In this document: one piece after another, positions 16,317 to 25,641 of the stretch
Layout: each line of letters begins with the position of its first letter
Numbering within the stretch: the first letter of the stretch is position 1
Source of the DNA: Aliiruegeria haliotis
GTDB lineage: Bacteria > Pseudomonadota > Alphaproteobacteria > Rhodobacterales > Rhodobacteraceae
Direction: 5' to 3'
Length of the DNA: 64,000 nucleotides
Assembly: GCF_003003255.1 (NCBI RefSeq)
Contig: NZ_PVTD01000006.1
Location: 1-64,000 of the forward strand
Translations under genes and position numbers: made by a program
Notes under the pieces: generated by a model
The model's database searches: none
What the model was told of the DNA's origin: nothing
The model's input: the letters and a program-made list of their open reading frames with translations, nothing else

Positions 16317-19300
16317 ATGTCGCATGAGGAATATCGCCAGGAGCAAGAATACCTGACCCAGAGTCTGGTCCTCGTCCGCGATTGGTGGGCTTTCATCGGA
16401 TACGGGCTCACCGGCGCCAAGGGGGTGGTGACCGTCTACGCCAAGTACAACGACTACATCGACAAGTCGACCAAGATGATGGACGCCACCGACTACGCGC
16501 TGAGCGGGCTCAATTTCTTCCTGCCGCTCAAGTCGCCGATCACCGCGATACAAAGAGTGCTCAAGGCCGGGAACGATCCGATCCGGCGGATCGACGACAA
16601 GTTTGACCGGCTCGATGGGATTGCCTTCAAGACGACGCCAAAGAAAAAGGCGATCTGGGACGGTATCGATGAGGCGAAGGAGCGGTTGGACGACGCCGCA
16701 CTCGCGCATTCGGTTGTCCGCGATGGCCTGACATCGACGATTTTCCTGCTGGAGAATGCCAACCAGGCGGGCGAGAACCAGGGCGCGGCAGTTCGCGCGG
16801 CCTTGCGGATCGGTACCGAAGGCCCGGGGGACGGCCTCGACGGTGCCTCGGACTATGCCATCCTCAAGCGCGCGCTCGACAAGCAATCGGCTCCCCGTGC
16901 CGACGCCATGGAGAGCATCAGGCCGAATGTCGCGGCCGTGCGTGTCAAGGTCGATGATTTCACGTCCATCCTCGACGCCATCGATTTCCCCGGGATCACG
17001 ACGCAGATGGCCGGCTTGGATCGCATCGGCGAACTGCTGGAAGCGCTGAAGGTACCGCTCGACATCGCAGTCTCGGCGCTTGAACCCGTCAAGCCGTTGC
17101 TCGACGCGATCGGGCTTCTGTCGAAGCTTGTCGATTCCGTCGTCGATTTTGTGGTCGAGACCCTGGGTCTGGGCGGGCTGATAGATGCCGCGGAACAGGC
17201 AATCGCCGATCTGCTGCCCTCCGCCAAGCTGCTCGACAAGTTCCTGGAATTGGTCCGCCCCCTCGACGACCTCTTGCAGGAGATGATCGACGAGGCGCTC
17301 GGTGCCGTTGCCATGTTGGCCGACGTCGAACTGGCGGCCTTTGGTGGCGGCATGGGCGATGCGCTCAAGGGCGTCACCGGCTGGGCCGACGATGGCGATT
17401 CCGTGCTGCGCGGAGACGATGGTGGCGACGTCCTCGACGCCCTCGGAGGCGACGACAAGATCTTTGCCGGTGGCGGGGACGACATCATCGTGGCGGGCGA
17501 AGGTTCGGACGAGATCTATGGCGAGGGCGGCAAGGACTTCATCCATTTCGCCGCGAGTTTCACCGAATATGAGCTGGCCCGCGATGAGGCCGGCGACATC
17601 ATCGTCAGCCACGTCAAACCCCGTGGTGCGTTCAACAGCGGCGTTGACGTATTGAAGTCACTCGACGATCTGGACGTGGTCGGCTTCTCCGACATCATGT
17701 TCTCGGGGCGTGAACTGAAGGATGCGATCATCGGCGGTTCGGTCCTGAAGGGCACGCCGCAGGCCGACCTGATGTTCCTCAGATCCACGGGGCAGAAGAT
17801 CGACGGATTCTACGTGGCCGAGGGCTATGGCGGCGACGACCGCATCTTCGGTTCAACCGGCGATGACCGCCTGAACGGCGGGACAGGCGACGACGTTCTG
17901 CTCCCGGGGGAAGGGGACGACGAGGCCATCGGCGGCCCCGGGATCGACACGTTCCAGGTTCTTGAAGGCGCGCGGCGGTCGCTGCGGATCGACCTTGAAC
18001 AGGGCACGGCCTTCGGACAGGGATCTGACCGCGTGATCGACATCGAGAACGTCGTCGCCATGCCCGGCCAGAAGCACTTCGTTCGCGGCACCAATGGCGC
18101 CAACACGATCTTCACCGCAAGCGGGGTCGATGTGATCTCCGGCCGTGGCGGCAAGGACTGGATCAGCGCCGGTGGCGACGACGACTACATCGTCGGCGGC
18201 GCGGGTGCGGACCGGATCGATGCGGGAAGCGGGCGCAATGTGATGATCTCGGGCAGTGCCGCGGTCAAGGGCGTCAGTGACACCTACATCGGTGGCGTGG
18301 ACTACGACGTCGTTGCCTATACCTCCTCTTCGAACCTGATCAAGTTCGACATCAATGACCAGAGCGACGACCCATCGATTCTCCAGCAGCTGAAGACCTA
18401 CATGTCGGAGGGCATGGACAGCGGCCGCGTGGAGATCGACGGCACCACGGGCAGGGTCGCACGCTTCAATGACCGTGGCAACAAGGTGGCGACGGACCGG
18501 ACGGAAAGCGTCGAAGGGTTTGTCGGCTCCGATGTCGCCGATCTGCTGGTTGGCGGCCCGGTTGCAACGTTTCTGCACGGCGCTGGCGGCGACGATATCA
18601 TCCGCACGAACGGGACAGGCTCGGTCCACGGTGGTGCGGGTGACGATCTGATCCGGGCCGAACGTGTCGATGGCGGCGCGACCCAGCTTCAGGTCGAGGG
18701 CGGACAGGGCAGGGACCGGTTGGAGCTCGACGGGGTGGGCGAGGCACGCTGGTTCTACAAGGTGGAGAGCGCCATCGCCTTGCAACTCCGTGCCCATGAC
18801 ATTGCGACCACGGGCGACGATCTGCGCAACGCTCGGGATGTCACGTTCTCGCTGAAGCCTCGCGACATCGAGGAGATCCTGCTGGGCGACCATGCCGACC
18901 ATGCGATCTACAAACCCGGCGGCAGGCAGACGATCACCTTTGAGCTTGGCGGCGGTAACGACCGGTTCGACGGCGAGAACGGCTTGCCCGAGGTTCTGGC
19001 CGGTCCCGGCGACGATGTGGGCAACTTTTTCCGCGGCGGCGGTGGCATCTTCCGGGGTGGCGCAGGCGATGACCTCTCGATCTGGAGCGATACGAGCGTC
19101 GAGAATGCCGCGCTGATGGGGCAGGGCACCGACTCGGTCGAGATTCGCCGCTTCAAGGGGCACGCCGACGGCGGCGCCGGGTTTGACACGATCGGCTTCG
19201 AGATCGCTTTGAACTCGCGGATCGAGGCCGACCTTGGGGCAGGGACGGTACGCTCGTTCAAGGGCGTGGCGGCCAACAATGCCGAACAGGTCGACATGAC

Positions 19301-20933
19301 CCTCGAAGGCTTCGAGCAGATCGTGGCGACCACTTTCGACGACAAGGTCCTCGGCTCTGCGGCCGGCGAACGGATCGTCGGACGAGGCGGCGCGGACACC
19401 CTGGACGGTGGCCGCGGCAATGACGAGCTTTTCGGTGGCTCCGGCAACGACGCCCTCCGTGGCGGAACGGGCGATGACACGCTGCATGGCGGCAGCGGAA
19501 ACGACATGCTCGACGGCGGCGTCGGGCGCGACACCGCCTCCTACGCCTGGACACAACCCGGTGGAGTGCTCGGGGTGACAACGGCCACGGGGTTCGGTGG
19601 TGTGACGGTCAACCTCGCCGCGGGAACCGCAACCGGGGCCTTCGGGTCAGATACGCTGAAGAACATCGAGAACATCACTGGCAGCGGCGGTGACGATACC
19701 TTGACCGGCGACCAGGCGGCGAACTTCCTGTCCGGTGGCGCAGGAAATGATGCATTGACGGGTGGCGGGGGCAACGACCTGATCGTCACGGGCGCGGGGA
19801 ACGACCGGGCCTCCGGCGGCAATGGCAACGACCGCATTCTTGTCGGCCTCGGCAAGAAGGTCGTGGATGGCGGCGGGGGCAAGGATGTTCTCGATTTCGG
19901 TCTGCTTGAAGGGGTCGTCACCATCAACATTCCGGCCGGCACCTATTCCGCGCGGATCGAGCAGGAAGTGCCTCGCTGGGCGCAGGGGAGCGGCAAGGGT
20001 GACGGCTTCGAGGCGCGCGACATCGGTGGAGTCATGATGACACCACGGGACGTGTTCGAGGCCGACCCGCTCCGCGCCAATGACGCGGGCGATCTGAACC
20101 GAACCCTTCCTGAGGAGGGGAAGGATGGATACGCGGCCGCTCAGATCGAGGTCGTGACGCGCCGGGTAGACGCCTCCGGCACGTTCCAGGGCATCGAAGA
20201 GTTCGAAGGAGCGCTCAGCGACGACCGGATCACCGGCGGTGGCCGCAACGACGTTCTGGATGGTGGCGGCGGGCGCGATACGCTGAAGGGCGGCGGCGGC
20301 GCAGACATGGTACGTGGCGGCGGCGGCAACGATCGGTTGCTTGGCAACGCCGGGAATGACCGCCTGTTCGGCGACACCGGCGGCGACACTCTTCTTGGTG
20401 GTAGCGGGCGCGATATGCTCCACGGCGGCGGTGGCGCTGACGTGGTGCGTGGCGGCGCCGGAAAGGACCGCCTGTTCGGCAACGCGCTCAGCGACACGCT
20501 TCAGGGTGGCGGGGGTGCCGACCAGGGGCACGGCGGCAAGGGCAACGACACGCTGATCGGCGGTGGAGGGACAGACCGCCTGCTTGGTGATGCGGGCAAC
20601 GACACGCTTCTGGGCGGTAGCGACAGGGACACCCTTGTGGGCGGCCGTGGCCGCGACCTGATCGACGGCGGGGCCGGGCGCGATATTATGATTGGGGGCC
20701 GCGGTCCCGATACATTCCGCTTCCGGGATGCAAGTGTCGATGGCGACAGAATTCGTGACATGGAGAAACGCGACACGATCGATCTGTCTGCCTACAGCAT
20801 CAAGTTTCGGGATCTCGGCATCTTCGAATCTGATGGCGGACGCGATGTTCGGATCACGCTGGACGGCAATGGCAGGTTCTTCCTCGACAAATTCGACGTC
20901 GACGATGTCACCCGCGATCTGTTCGACTTCTGA
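16317..20933 (+). CDS. Large RTX (hemolysin-type calcium-binding repeat) protein
   Basis: A 1538-residue acidic protein. The first 340 residues are mostly helical with no signal peptide and no recognised domain, including an amphipathic stretch around 270-340. From about residue 365 there are RTX nonapeptides (GGxGxDxux) in several blocks: near 17400-17520, 17830-17930, 18120-18230, 19370-19530, 19680-19880 and a long final block at 20220-20700. The C-terminus (IDLSAYSIKFRDLG, then FFLDKFDVDDVTRDLFDF) is the usual type I secretion signal region. It should be secreted and fold on calcium outside the cell. No type I secretion genes are in the window. AGGAGG (16305-16310) fixes ATG 16317. Function of the N-terminal part unknown. 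Confidence 0.88.
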   Translation: MSHEEYRQEQEYLTQSLVLVRDWWAFIGYGLTGAKGVVTVYAKYNDYIDKSTKMMDATDYALSGLNFFLPLKSPITAIQRVLKAGNDPIRRIDDKFDRLDGIAFKTTPKKKAIWDGIDEAKERLDDAALAHSVVRDGLTSTIFLLENANQAGENQGAAVRAALRIGTEGPGDGLDGASDYAILKRALDKQSAPRADAMESIRPNVAAVRVKVDDFTSILDAIDFPGITTQMAGLDRIGELLEALKVPLDIAVSALEPVKPLLDAIGLLSKLVDSVVDFVVETLGLGGLIDAAEQAIADLLPSAKLLDKFLELVRPLDDLLQEMIDEALGAVAMLADVELAAFGGGMGDALKGVTGWADDGDSVLRGDDGGDVLDALGGDDKIFAGGGDDIIVAGEGSDEIYGEGGKDFIHFAASFTEYELARDEAGDIIVSHVKPRGAFNSGVDVLKSLDDLDVVGFSDIMFSGRELKDAIIGGSVLKGTPQADLMFLRSTGQKIDGFYVAEGYGGDDRIFGSTGDDRLNGGTGDDVLLPGEGDDEAIGGPGIDTFQVLEGARRSLRIDLEQGTAFGQGSDRVIDIENVVAMPGQKHFVRGTNGANTIFTASGVDVISGRGGKDWISAGGDDDYIVGGAGADRIDAGSGRNVMISGSAAVKGVSDTYIGGVDYDVVAYTSSSNLIKFDINDQSDDPSILQQLKTYMSEGMDSGRVEIDGTTGRVARFNDRGNKVATDRTESVEGFVGSDVADLLVGGPVATFLHGAGGDDIIRTNGTGSVHGGAGDDLIRAERVDGGATQLQVEGGQGRDRLELDGVGEARWFYKVESAIALQLRAHDIATTGDDLRNARDVTFSLKPRDIEEILLGDHADHAIYKPGGRQTITFELGGGNDRFDGENGLPEVLAGPGDDVGNFFRGGGGIFRGGAGDDLSIWSDTSVENAALMGQGTDSVEIRRFKGHADGGAGFDTIGFEIALNSRIEADLGAGTVRSFKGVAANNAEQVDMTLEGFEQIVATTFDDKVLGSAAGERIVGRGGADTLDGGRGNDELFGGSGNDALRGGTGDDTLHGGSGNDMLDGGVGRDTASYAWTQPGGVLGVTTATGFGGVTVNLAAGTATGAFGSDTLKNIENITGSGGDDTLTGDQAANFLSGGAGNDALTGGGGNDLIVTGAGNDRASGGNGNDRILVGLGKKVVDGGGGKDVLDFGLLEGVVTINIPAGTYSARIEQEVPRWAQGSGKGDGFEARDIGGVMMTPRDVFEADPLRANDAGDLNRTLPEEGKDGYAAAQIEVVTRRVDASGTFQGIEEFEGALSDDRITGGGRNDVLDGGGGRDTLKGGGGADMVRGGGGNDRLLGNAGNDRLFGDTGGDTLLGGSGRDMLHGGGGADVVRGGAGKDRLFGNALSDTLQGGGGADQGHGGKGNDTLIGGGGTDRLLGDAGNDTLLGGSDRDTLVGGRGRDLIDGGAGRDIMIGGRGPDTFRFRDASVDGDRIRDMEKRDTIDLSAYSIKFRDLGIFESDGGRDVRITLDGNGRFFLDKFDVDDVTRDLFDF

Positions 20934-21337
20934 GAGGGGGCGACAGCGTCGCAGGCTGAGGAGGGAGTGGTTTGACGGGCCAATGATACACACATCGCAA
21001 GTCTCCAAACACCCTCTTCCTACCGATCTCACTTGCCGCGCCTCCATTGCCCGACAGTGGATCGCGCGGCGATCCAGCCCGATGCCATCGGCGCGTCCGT
21101 TGGTCGGACAGGGTCAGCGTTGTCGCCTGTTTGGCCGGGTGAACCCCACCGCTGGCTTTCGATCAATTGGTCACAAACCCTTTGGCCTCGCTGGTGGGCC
21201 GCGCAGCCCGAGCAAACCCGTATGCGTGCCAACAAGGTCGGCGGCGTTGGCAACTCAATTGACCCGGGGCTTCAGCGCCTCTGTGACCTCCTGCCGAAGG
21301 CATCCCGGATATCGGCAAAAGCCACCCGCCACCGGCA
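20934..21337. other. Intergenic stretch, no gene recognised
   Basis: About 400 bases lie between the convergent RTX and aldo/keto reductase genes. Short open frames occur on both strands, but none has a ribosome site or recognisable protein similarity. I see no clear terminator hairpin with a U-run. Confidence 0.4.
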
Positions 21338-22327
21338 TCACCTTGTCAGCCTCCCCAGGTCGAACAACTCCTGGTCGATGGCTTTGGGAAGGCGCGCGTT
21401 CAAGGCGTTGAGATTTCGGGACAGCGACGTCACCTTGCCCGTGCCAAGCAACACGCTGGCCACGTTTAGGCGGGTCTTGCAGAAGTGGAGTGCTGCCGTG
21501 GGCATCTCCACGCCGAGAGCTTCGCACTTGGCCTGCAAACGTCTCACCTTGTCGAGAATTTCTTCGGAGGCCGGCTCGTAGTTGAAGGTCGCGGACGGTC
21601 GCGGACCGGTTGCGAGGATGCCGGAATTGAAGACGCCGCCCTGAACAAGGCTCGTCCCCGTGGTGTCGCAGAGCGGTGCCAATTCTGCCTCCGCGCTCCG
21701 GTCCAGCAGCGTCCAGCGCCCGGCGAGAAGGATTACGTCGATCGGGTGGCGGCGCATGATGTCCACACAGATCTCGTTCTCGTTCACGCCTAGCCCATAG
21801 GCGCCGATCTTGCCCGCCTTCTTGAGTCCTTCCAGATGTGGCAATCCGGAGGTCAACAGCGCCTCAAGGTGCCGGGCGTTTTCGTCGCCATGCGTGTAGG
21901 TGCCGATGTCGTGGACGTATACGATCCCGACCCGGTCCAGACCGAGACGTTCGAGGCTGCCCGACAGGCTCCGTTCGATACCTTCGGCGGAGTAGTCGTA
22001 GTGGACATCGTAGGGGAGTGGGTTGATGAAGCCATCTGACGTATCCCGGGGTTTTCCAGGTGTCAGGACGCGGCCGACCTTTGTCGAAACCGTGAAGTCC
22101 TCTCGTGGCTTGCTTGCAAGGAACTTCCCGAGCCGGACCTCGGACAGTCCGCGACCATAGTGGGGCGCCGTGTCGAAATAGCGGATGCCCCGGTTCCAGG
22201 CGGCCCCGAGCACGGCCATTGCATCTTCTTCGCTGACCTCGACATAGAGGTTTCCAAGGCTGGCGCAGCCGAGGGAAACGTTGCTCACTCGGACGTCGGT
22301 GTTCGCGATCTGACGGGTCTCGATCAT
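21338..22327 (-). CDS. Aldo/keto reductase, probable L-fucose (aldose) 1-dehydrogenase
   Basis: A 329-residue aldo/keto reductase. It has the early barrel motif SLGCASLGNL, the catalytic Asp-Tyr pair in YFDTAPHYGRGLSEVRLG (about residues 50-67), and the catalytic Lys in FTVSTKVGR. Proteins of this type oxidise L-fucose, L-galactose or D-threo-aldoses to the 1,5-lactone with NAD(P). The genes around it encode the next steps of oxidative L-fucose degradation, which supports that role. It is last in the reverse-strand operon after the two UxaA-type genes, with a 43-base gap. GGAG lies 8-11 bases before the ATG. Confidence 0.85.
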   Translation of the reverse strand: MIETRQIANTDVRVSNVSLGCASLGNLYVEVSEEDAMAVLGAAWNRGIRYFDTAPHYGRGLSEVRLGKFLASKPREDFTVSTKVGRVLTPGKPRDTSDGFINPLPYDVHYDYSAEGIERSLSGSLERLGLDRVGIVYVHDIGTYTHGDENARHLEALLTSGLPHLEGLKKAGKIGAYGLGVNENEICVDIMRRHPIDVILLAGRWTLLDRSAEAELAPLCDTTGTSLVQGGVFNSGILATGPRPSATFNYEPASEEILDKVRRLQAKCEALGVEMPTAALHFCKTRLNVASVLLGTGKVTSLSRNLNALNARLPKAIDQELFDLGRLTR

Positions 22328-22370
22328 GGGACTGCTCCGATTCGGTGGGGGCGCTTTGGGCTGTTGCGAT

Positions 22371-23579
22371 CTATCCTGCCACCTGAAGGCAGGCCGGGCC
22401 GAGAGGTTCGAAGACCTTGGAGGTCAGTGCAAATTCGTGGTGGCCAAGGTCTTCCGACGCGGTGCGACTGCCATGGGCGAGGGCCACGAGCTTGTCGCGG
22501 ATTTCTGCGTCGACCTCGTCGAGCCCGGCGGCATCGCGCACGACCCGCCCGGCATTGACGTCCATGTCCTCGCCCATGCGTGCGAAAGTCTCCGGGTTGG
22601 CGCAGACCTTGAGCACCGGGGAAATAGCCGAGCCAACGGCGGAGCCGCGCCCGGTGGCAAAGATGACCGCATGCGCCCCCCAGGCGATCAGTTCGACGAT
22701 CTCCGCCGTGTCGTTGATGTTCGGGAAGCCGAAGCGAGGCGTGCCATCGGGCACGACGTCCATGAGATACAGGCCCGCCGTTGGCGGCCGCTCGCCCGGC
22801 TTCACAATGCCGCTGATCGGCGAGGCGCCGGATTTCGCATAGGCCCCGAGGGATTTCTCCTCGATCGTGGACAGGCCGCCTTCGGCATTCCCCTGAGAGA
22901 AGGAGCCGTCGCCCATCGTGTCGTAGTAGCGGACGGCCTTCTGAACGGTCTCCACCAAGGCGTCGCCAAGCTCCGGCGACACGGCGCCTTCTGCCTTGAC
23001 GTGTTCAAAGCCGATGAGTTCTCCGGTTTCTTCGAAGATGCAGGTCGCCCCTTCGGCCACCAGCCGGTCGAATGCGCGGCCGGCGGCGGGGTTCCCGGCG
23101 ATCCCGGAGGTCGCTTCGGACCCGCCGCAGATCGTTCCAATGACCGGATCCGCAGGCGTCATCTCCGCCTTCGGAACGTTGGCGATCTGCCTGATCGGAT
23201 CCGTGACCCAGTTCCTCCCCGCGGTGACCGAGGCCCGCGTACCGCCGGCGTCCTGAATCGAGATCAGGTGTGCGGGGCGACCGGACGTTTCGATGGCCTC
23301 CAGCAGTCGCCGTTTCTGGAAGTTTTCGCAGCCGAGCGATACCAAAAGCACGGCCCCGACGGTCTGATGGGTGCATAGCGCCTCCATCATCCCTTGCGCA
23401 TAGTCATTCGGGAAACAGCCCGGAAAGCCGATCACGTGAACATCCTGCCCTTCGAAGGGGCAGGTGATCTCGCACGCGACATGGTGGGCGCATTCCACGA
23501 GATAGGCGACGACGACCGTGTTGCAGATGCCCTTGTGCCCGTCGGCGCGCAGCCAGCCTTGCATCGCTTGCCCCGTCAT
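22371..23579 (-). CDS. UxaA-family sugar-acid dehydratase, large subunit (probable L-fuconate dehydratase)
   Basis: A 402-residue protein of the altronate/galactarate dehydratase C-terminal family. It has GFPGCFPNDYAQG near residue 48, the SLGCENFQ motif (about 80-87), GTICGGSEATSGIAGNPAAG (about 158-177), and the late segment FATGRGSAVGSAISPVLKVC. Conserved cysteines in these segments bind the metal. It should dehydrate a sugar acid to a 2-keto-3-deoxy acid. In this cluster the likely substrate is L-fuconate or a similar 6-deoxy sugar acid, a job done in other bacteria by enolase-superfamily enzymes. It overlaps the small-subunit gene by 4 bases (ATGA). Confidence 0.85.
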   Translation of the reverse strand: MTGQAMQGWLRADGHKGICNTVVVAYLVECAHHVACEITCPFEGQDVHVIGFPGCFPNDYAQGMMEALCTHQTVGAVLLVSLGCENFQKRRLLEAIETSGRPAHLISIQDAGGTRASVTAGRNWVTDPIRQIANVPKAEMTPADPVIGTICGGSEATSGIAGNPAAGRAFDRLVAEGATCIFEETGELIGFEHVKAEGAVSPELGDALVETVQKAVRYYDTMGDGSFSQGNAEGGLSTIEEKSLGAYAKSGASPISGIVKPGERPPTAGLYLMDVVPDGTPRFGFPNINDTAEIVELIAWGAHAVIFATGRGSAVGSAISPVLKVCANPETFARMGEDMDVNAGRVVRDAAGLDEVDAEIRDKLVALAHGSRTASEDLGHHEFALTSKVFEPLGPACLQVAG

Positions 23580-23884
23580 TTCTCTGACTCCCGGTCGCGG
23601 ATGACCGTATAGCGGCTTGCGGAGTTGTGAAGATGCACATGCGCGCCCGGCGCGATGTCGCAAGTCGCGACCCCGATGGGAAAGCCGTACTTCATCACGT
23701 CCTGCCCCTCGCGGATCGGTGCCAAGGCGACCTTGTGGCCCATGCCAACCGTTGTTTCGAGCGTCACCTGCCGCGTTCCGACCTGTTGAATGCTGCCCGC
23801 AGCGGCAGACCGTTTCGACACGCCGATGTTGTCGGCGTCATTCGTCACGAGAGGGTCCTGCCTCGCCGGTTTATCCATGGCCAT
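23576..23884 (-). CDS. UxaA-family dehydratase, small (SAF-domain) subunit
   Basis: A 102-residue SAF-domain protein corresponding to the N-terminal part of altronate dehydratase. Visible motifs are GHKVALAPIREGQDVMKYGFPIG and IAPGAHVHLHNSAS; the histidine in HVHLHN is conserved in the family. It works with the large subunit encoded next, whose start overlaps its stop. The chosen ATG (23884) has GGAGGA 9 bases upstream; a GTG two codons earlier and an ATG two codons later are alternatives. Confidence 0.85.
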   Translation of the reverse strand: MAMDKPARQDPLVTNDADNIGVSKRSAAAGSIQQVGTRQVTLETTVGMGHKVALAPIREGQDVMKYGFPIGVATCDIAPGAHVHLHNSASRYTVIRDRESEK

Positions 23885-23940
23885 CAACACCGATCCTCCC
23901 CGGTTCGATTCTTTCGTGAAAGGAACATTGACGGCAAGTC

Positions 23941-23960
23941 ATATGATTTTTTGATCATAT
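23941..23960. promoter_or_regulatory. Dyad operator in the divergent fucose promoter region
   Basis: ATATGAT (23941-23947) and ATCATAT (23954-23960) form a perfect 7-bp inverted repeat with a 6-base spacer, in an AT-rich island between the divergent dehydratase and transporter genes. The size and spacing suit a dimeric GntR-type regulator, and such a gene is part of the downstream cluster. Confidence 0.5.
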
Positions 23961-23995
23961 AAAAACAACTTGAAGGAAACGTGCAGGGAGGATCC

Positions 23996-24634
23996 ATGGG
24001 CGAGTTGACCCAGGGTGTTCCCGTGCTTGGGGCATGGGGGATTACCAAGCGTTTCGGCGGCGTGACGGCGCTGGACTATGTGGACCTTGAATTGCGGCAG
24101 GGTGAATTCTTGGCGATCGTTGGCGACAACGGTGCGGGCAAATCGACCCTGGTCTAGGCGATCACCGGCGCCATGAGCCGCGATGCCGGCGCCGTCTACT
24201 TCGACGGCAGCGAGGTGCAGATCGCCTCGCCCTCGGATGCCAAGGATATCGGGATCGAGACCGTCTACCAGGACCTGACGCGGTTCCCCGAAAGCTACCA
24301 GATGCTCGGATCGGGCTACGTGATGCCGATCTCGATCATGTTCGGCGCGGCGCTGCTGATTGGGCTGTTCCTGACCCGCACACAGTTCGGAAACCACGCT
24401 TATGCCATTGGCGGAAATGAAGAAGTTGCCCGGCTCTCTGGCGTCGACGTCGCCCGCTCGCGGATCAAGTACTACATGATCGGCGGATTGATGGCGGGCA
24501 TCGCAGCGATCCTGGAGGTCTCCAAGCTCAACTTCGCACAAAGCTCGCGCGGGCAATCCTATGAGCTTTTCGCCATCGGGCTGATCATCATCCTCGCCGT
24601 CTGGTGGGACGTCTGGCAGCGCGGAACACGATAA
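23996..24634 (+). pseudogene. Broken sugar ABC transporter: ATPase and permease remnants fused
   Basis: The frame starts like a ribose-type (CUT2) ATPase with Walker [12 protein letters not shown], then meets TAG at 24155-24157 (codon 54), where LVKAIT-like sequence is expected. It continues to ETVYQDLT and then jumps in frame, near 24276, into a CUT2 permease (FLTRTQFGNHAYAIGGNEE, ARLSGVDVARSRIKYYMIGG). A second jump near 24573 skips to a permease-like C-terminus (IIILAVWWDVWQ). Most of the ATPase and over half of the permease are gone. The gene cannot make a transporter. It was presumably the fucose uptake system. Confidence 0.85.
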
Positions 24635-24708
24635 GTCCGGCGCCGCCCCGGGGAGTTCAAGGATGGGCGACGCAATCGAAGACAAGCCAATCAAGGGAGG
24701 AAACCAGA

Positions 24709-25575
24709 ATGGGCTACAAAATCAAGGTAATCGCCACGGCAATGACCGCCGTCATGATCACCGGTGCCGCATGGGCCGAAGACCTCAGGATCGCCCAAAC
24801 CGGCTATTCCACCGACCAGCCCTTCTGGGGGGGCGTGGGCGAAGCCACCATGACACAGGCCAAGGAGATGGGCGTCGAGTTGCTCGACCTCACCGCCACG
24901 CAGGCCGACGCCGCAGCACAGAAGGACGCGGTGGACCGAGCCATTAACATGGGCATCGACGGCATCACCATCGGTTCGGTTAACAACCGCTCCTTCGGCG
25001 AGTCGCTCAAGATGGCCAAGAGCAAACCTTTGGTGGCCGTGGACATTGGCATCGAGGACGATGACATCTCCAGCCTTGTGCAGACCGACAACCTCGCCAC
25101 CGCCGGAACCGCCGAAAAGTTCAACGCCGACAACGTGTCCGGGGGGGCGGTGCTGATCCTTGGAGGCTCCGCGGGCCACCAGACCGGCAACGCCCGCCGC
25201 GACGGTGTGAAGAGCACCGCCGAAGCGGCTTGCCTGAACGTGATCTTCCAGATCTGCGACTGACAGGAGGCGTGCGGCTACCGGAAGACGATCAACTTCC
25301 TGCAGTCCGACCCGATGGCGCTTGCTGCTGTGTCGGCCGCCAAGGAACTTGGCAAGCTGGAAGACCTGGTGATCGTCGGCTTCGATCGCAACCCCGGCAA
25401 CCTGAAGTCGATCGCCGCCGGTGTGCAAACTGCTGACATCAAGCAGGACAACACCAAGTTGGGCCAGGAATCGGTCAAGGCCATCGTGGGTGTAATCAAG
25501 GGCGAAGAGGTCGAGGCCTTCACACCCATCGGCGGCATCCTGATCACCGCAGAGAATGTCGCCAACTTCATGTAA
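24709..25575 (+). pseudogene. Sugar ABC binding protein interrupted by an in-frame TGA
   Basis: A periplasmic binding protein 4 (RbsB-like) gene with a strong GGGAGG site and a signal peptide (AAWAEDLRIAQ). Motifs such as AAAQKDAVDRAINMGIDGI and LILGGSAGHQTGNARRDG are intact. TGA at 25261-25263 (codon 185) stops it; the same frame then continues with FLQSDPMALAAVSAAKELG and VIVGFDRNPGNLKSIAAG to a normal end at 25575. It may make a truncated product of 184 residues that could not close around a ligand. It belongs with the broken ATPase/permease just upstream. Confidence 0.85.
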
Positions 25576-25641
25576 GAAAACCGACCGACCCCGCCGCGCG
25601 TGGGGCCGGCTCCCCCTTGAATTCCGCACCGAGAGCCCGCC

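Noticed and set aside
17853-19556. A 567-codon reverse frame opposite the RTX gene
   Set aside because: It arises from the repetitive GGxGxD coding repeats read backwards.
20220-20700. Regular short DNA repeats that could suggest a CRISPR array or minisatellite
   Set aside because: The period is 27 bases and matches in-frame RTX nonapeptides, with no spacer-repeat structure.
20992-21337. A possible transposase remnant between the RTX and aldo/keto reductase genes
   Set aside because: No transposase motif, terminal inverted repeat or target duplication could be found.
25261-25263. TGA in the binding-protein gene as a selenocysteine codon
   Set aside because: Such binding proteins contain no selenocysteine, no SECIS-like hairpin is evident, and neighbouring genes carry other inactivating changes.
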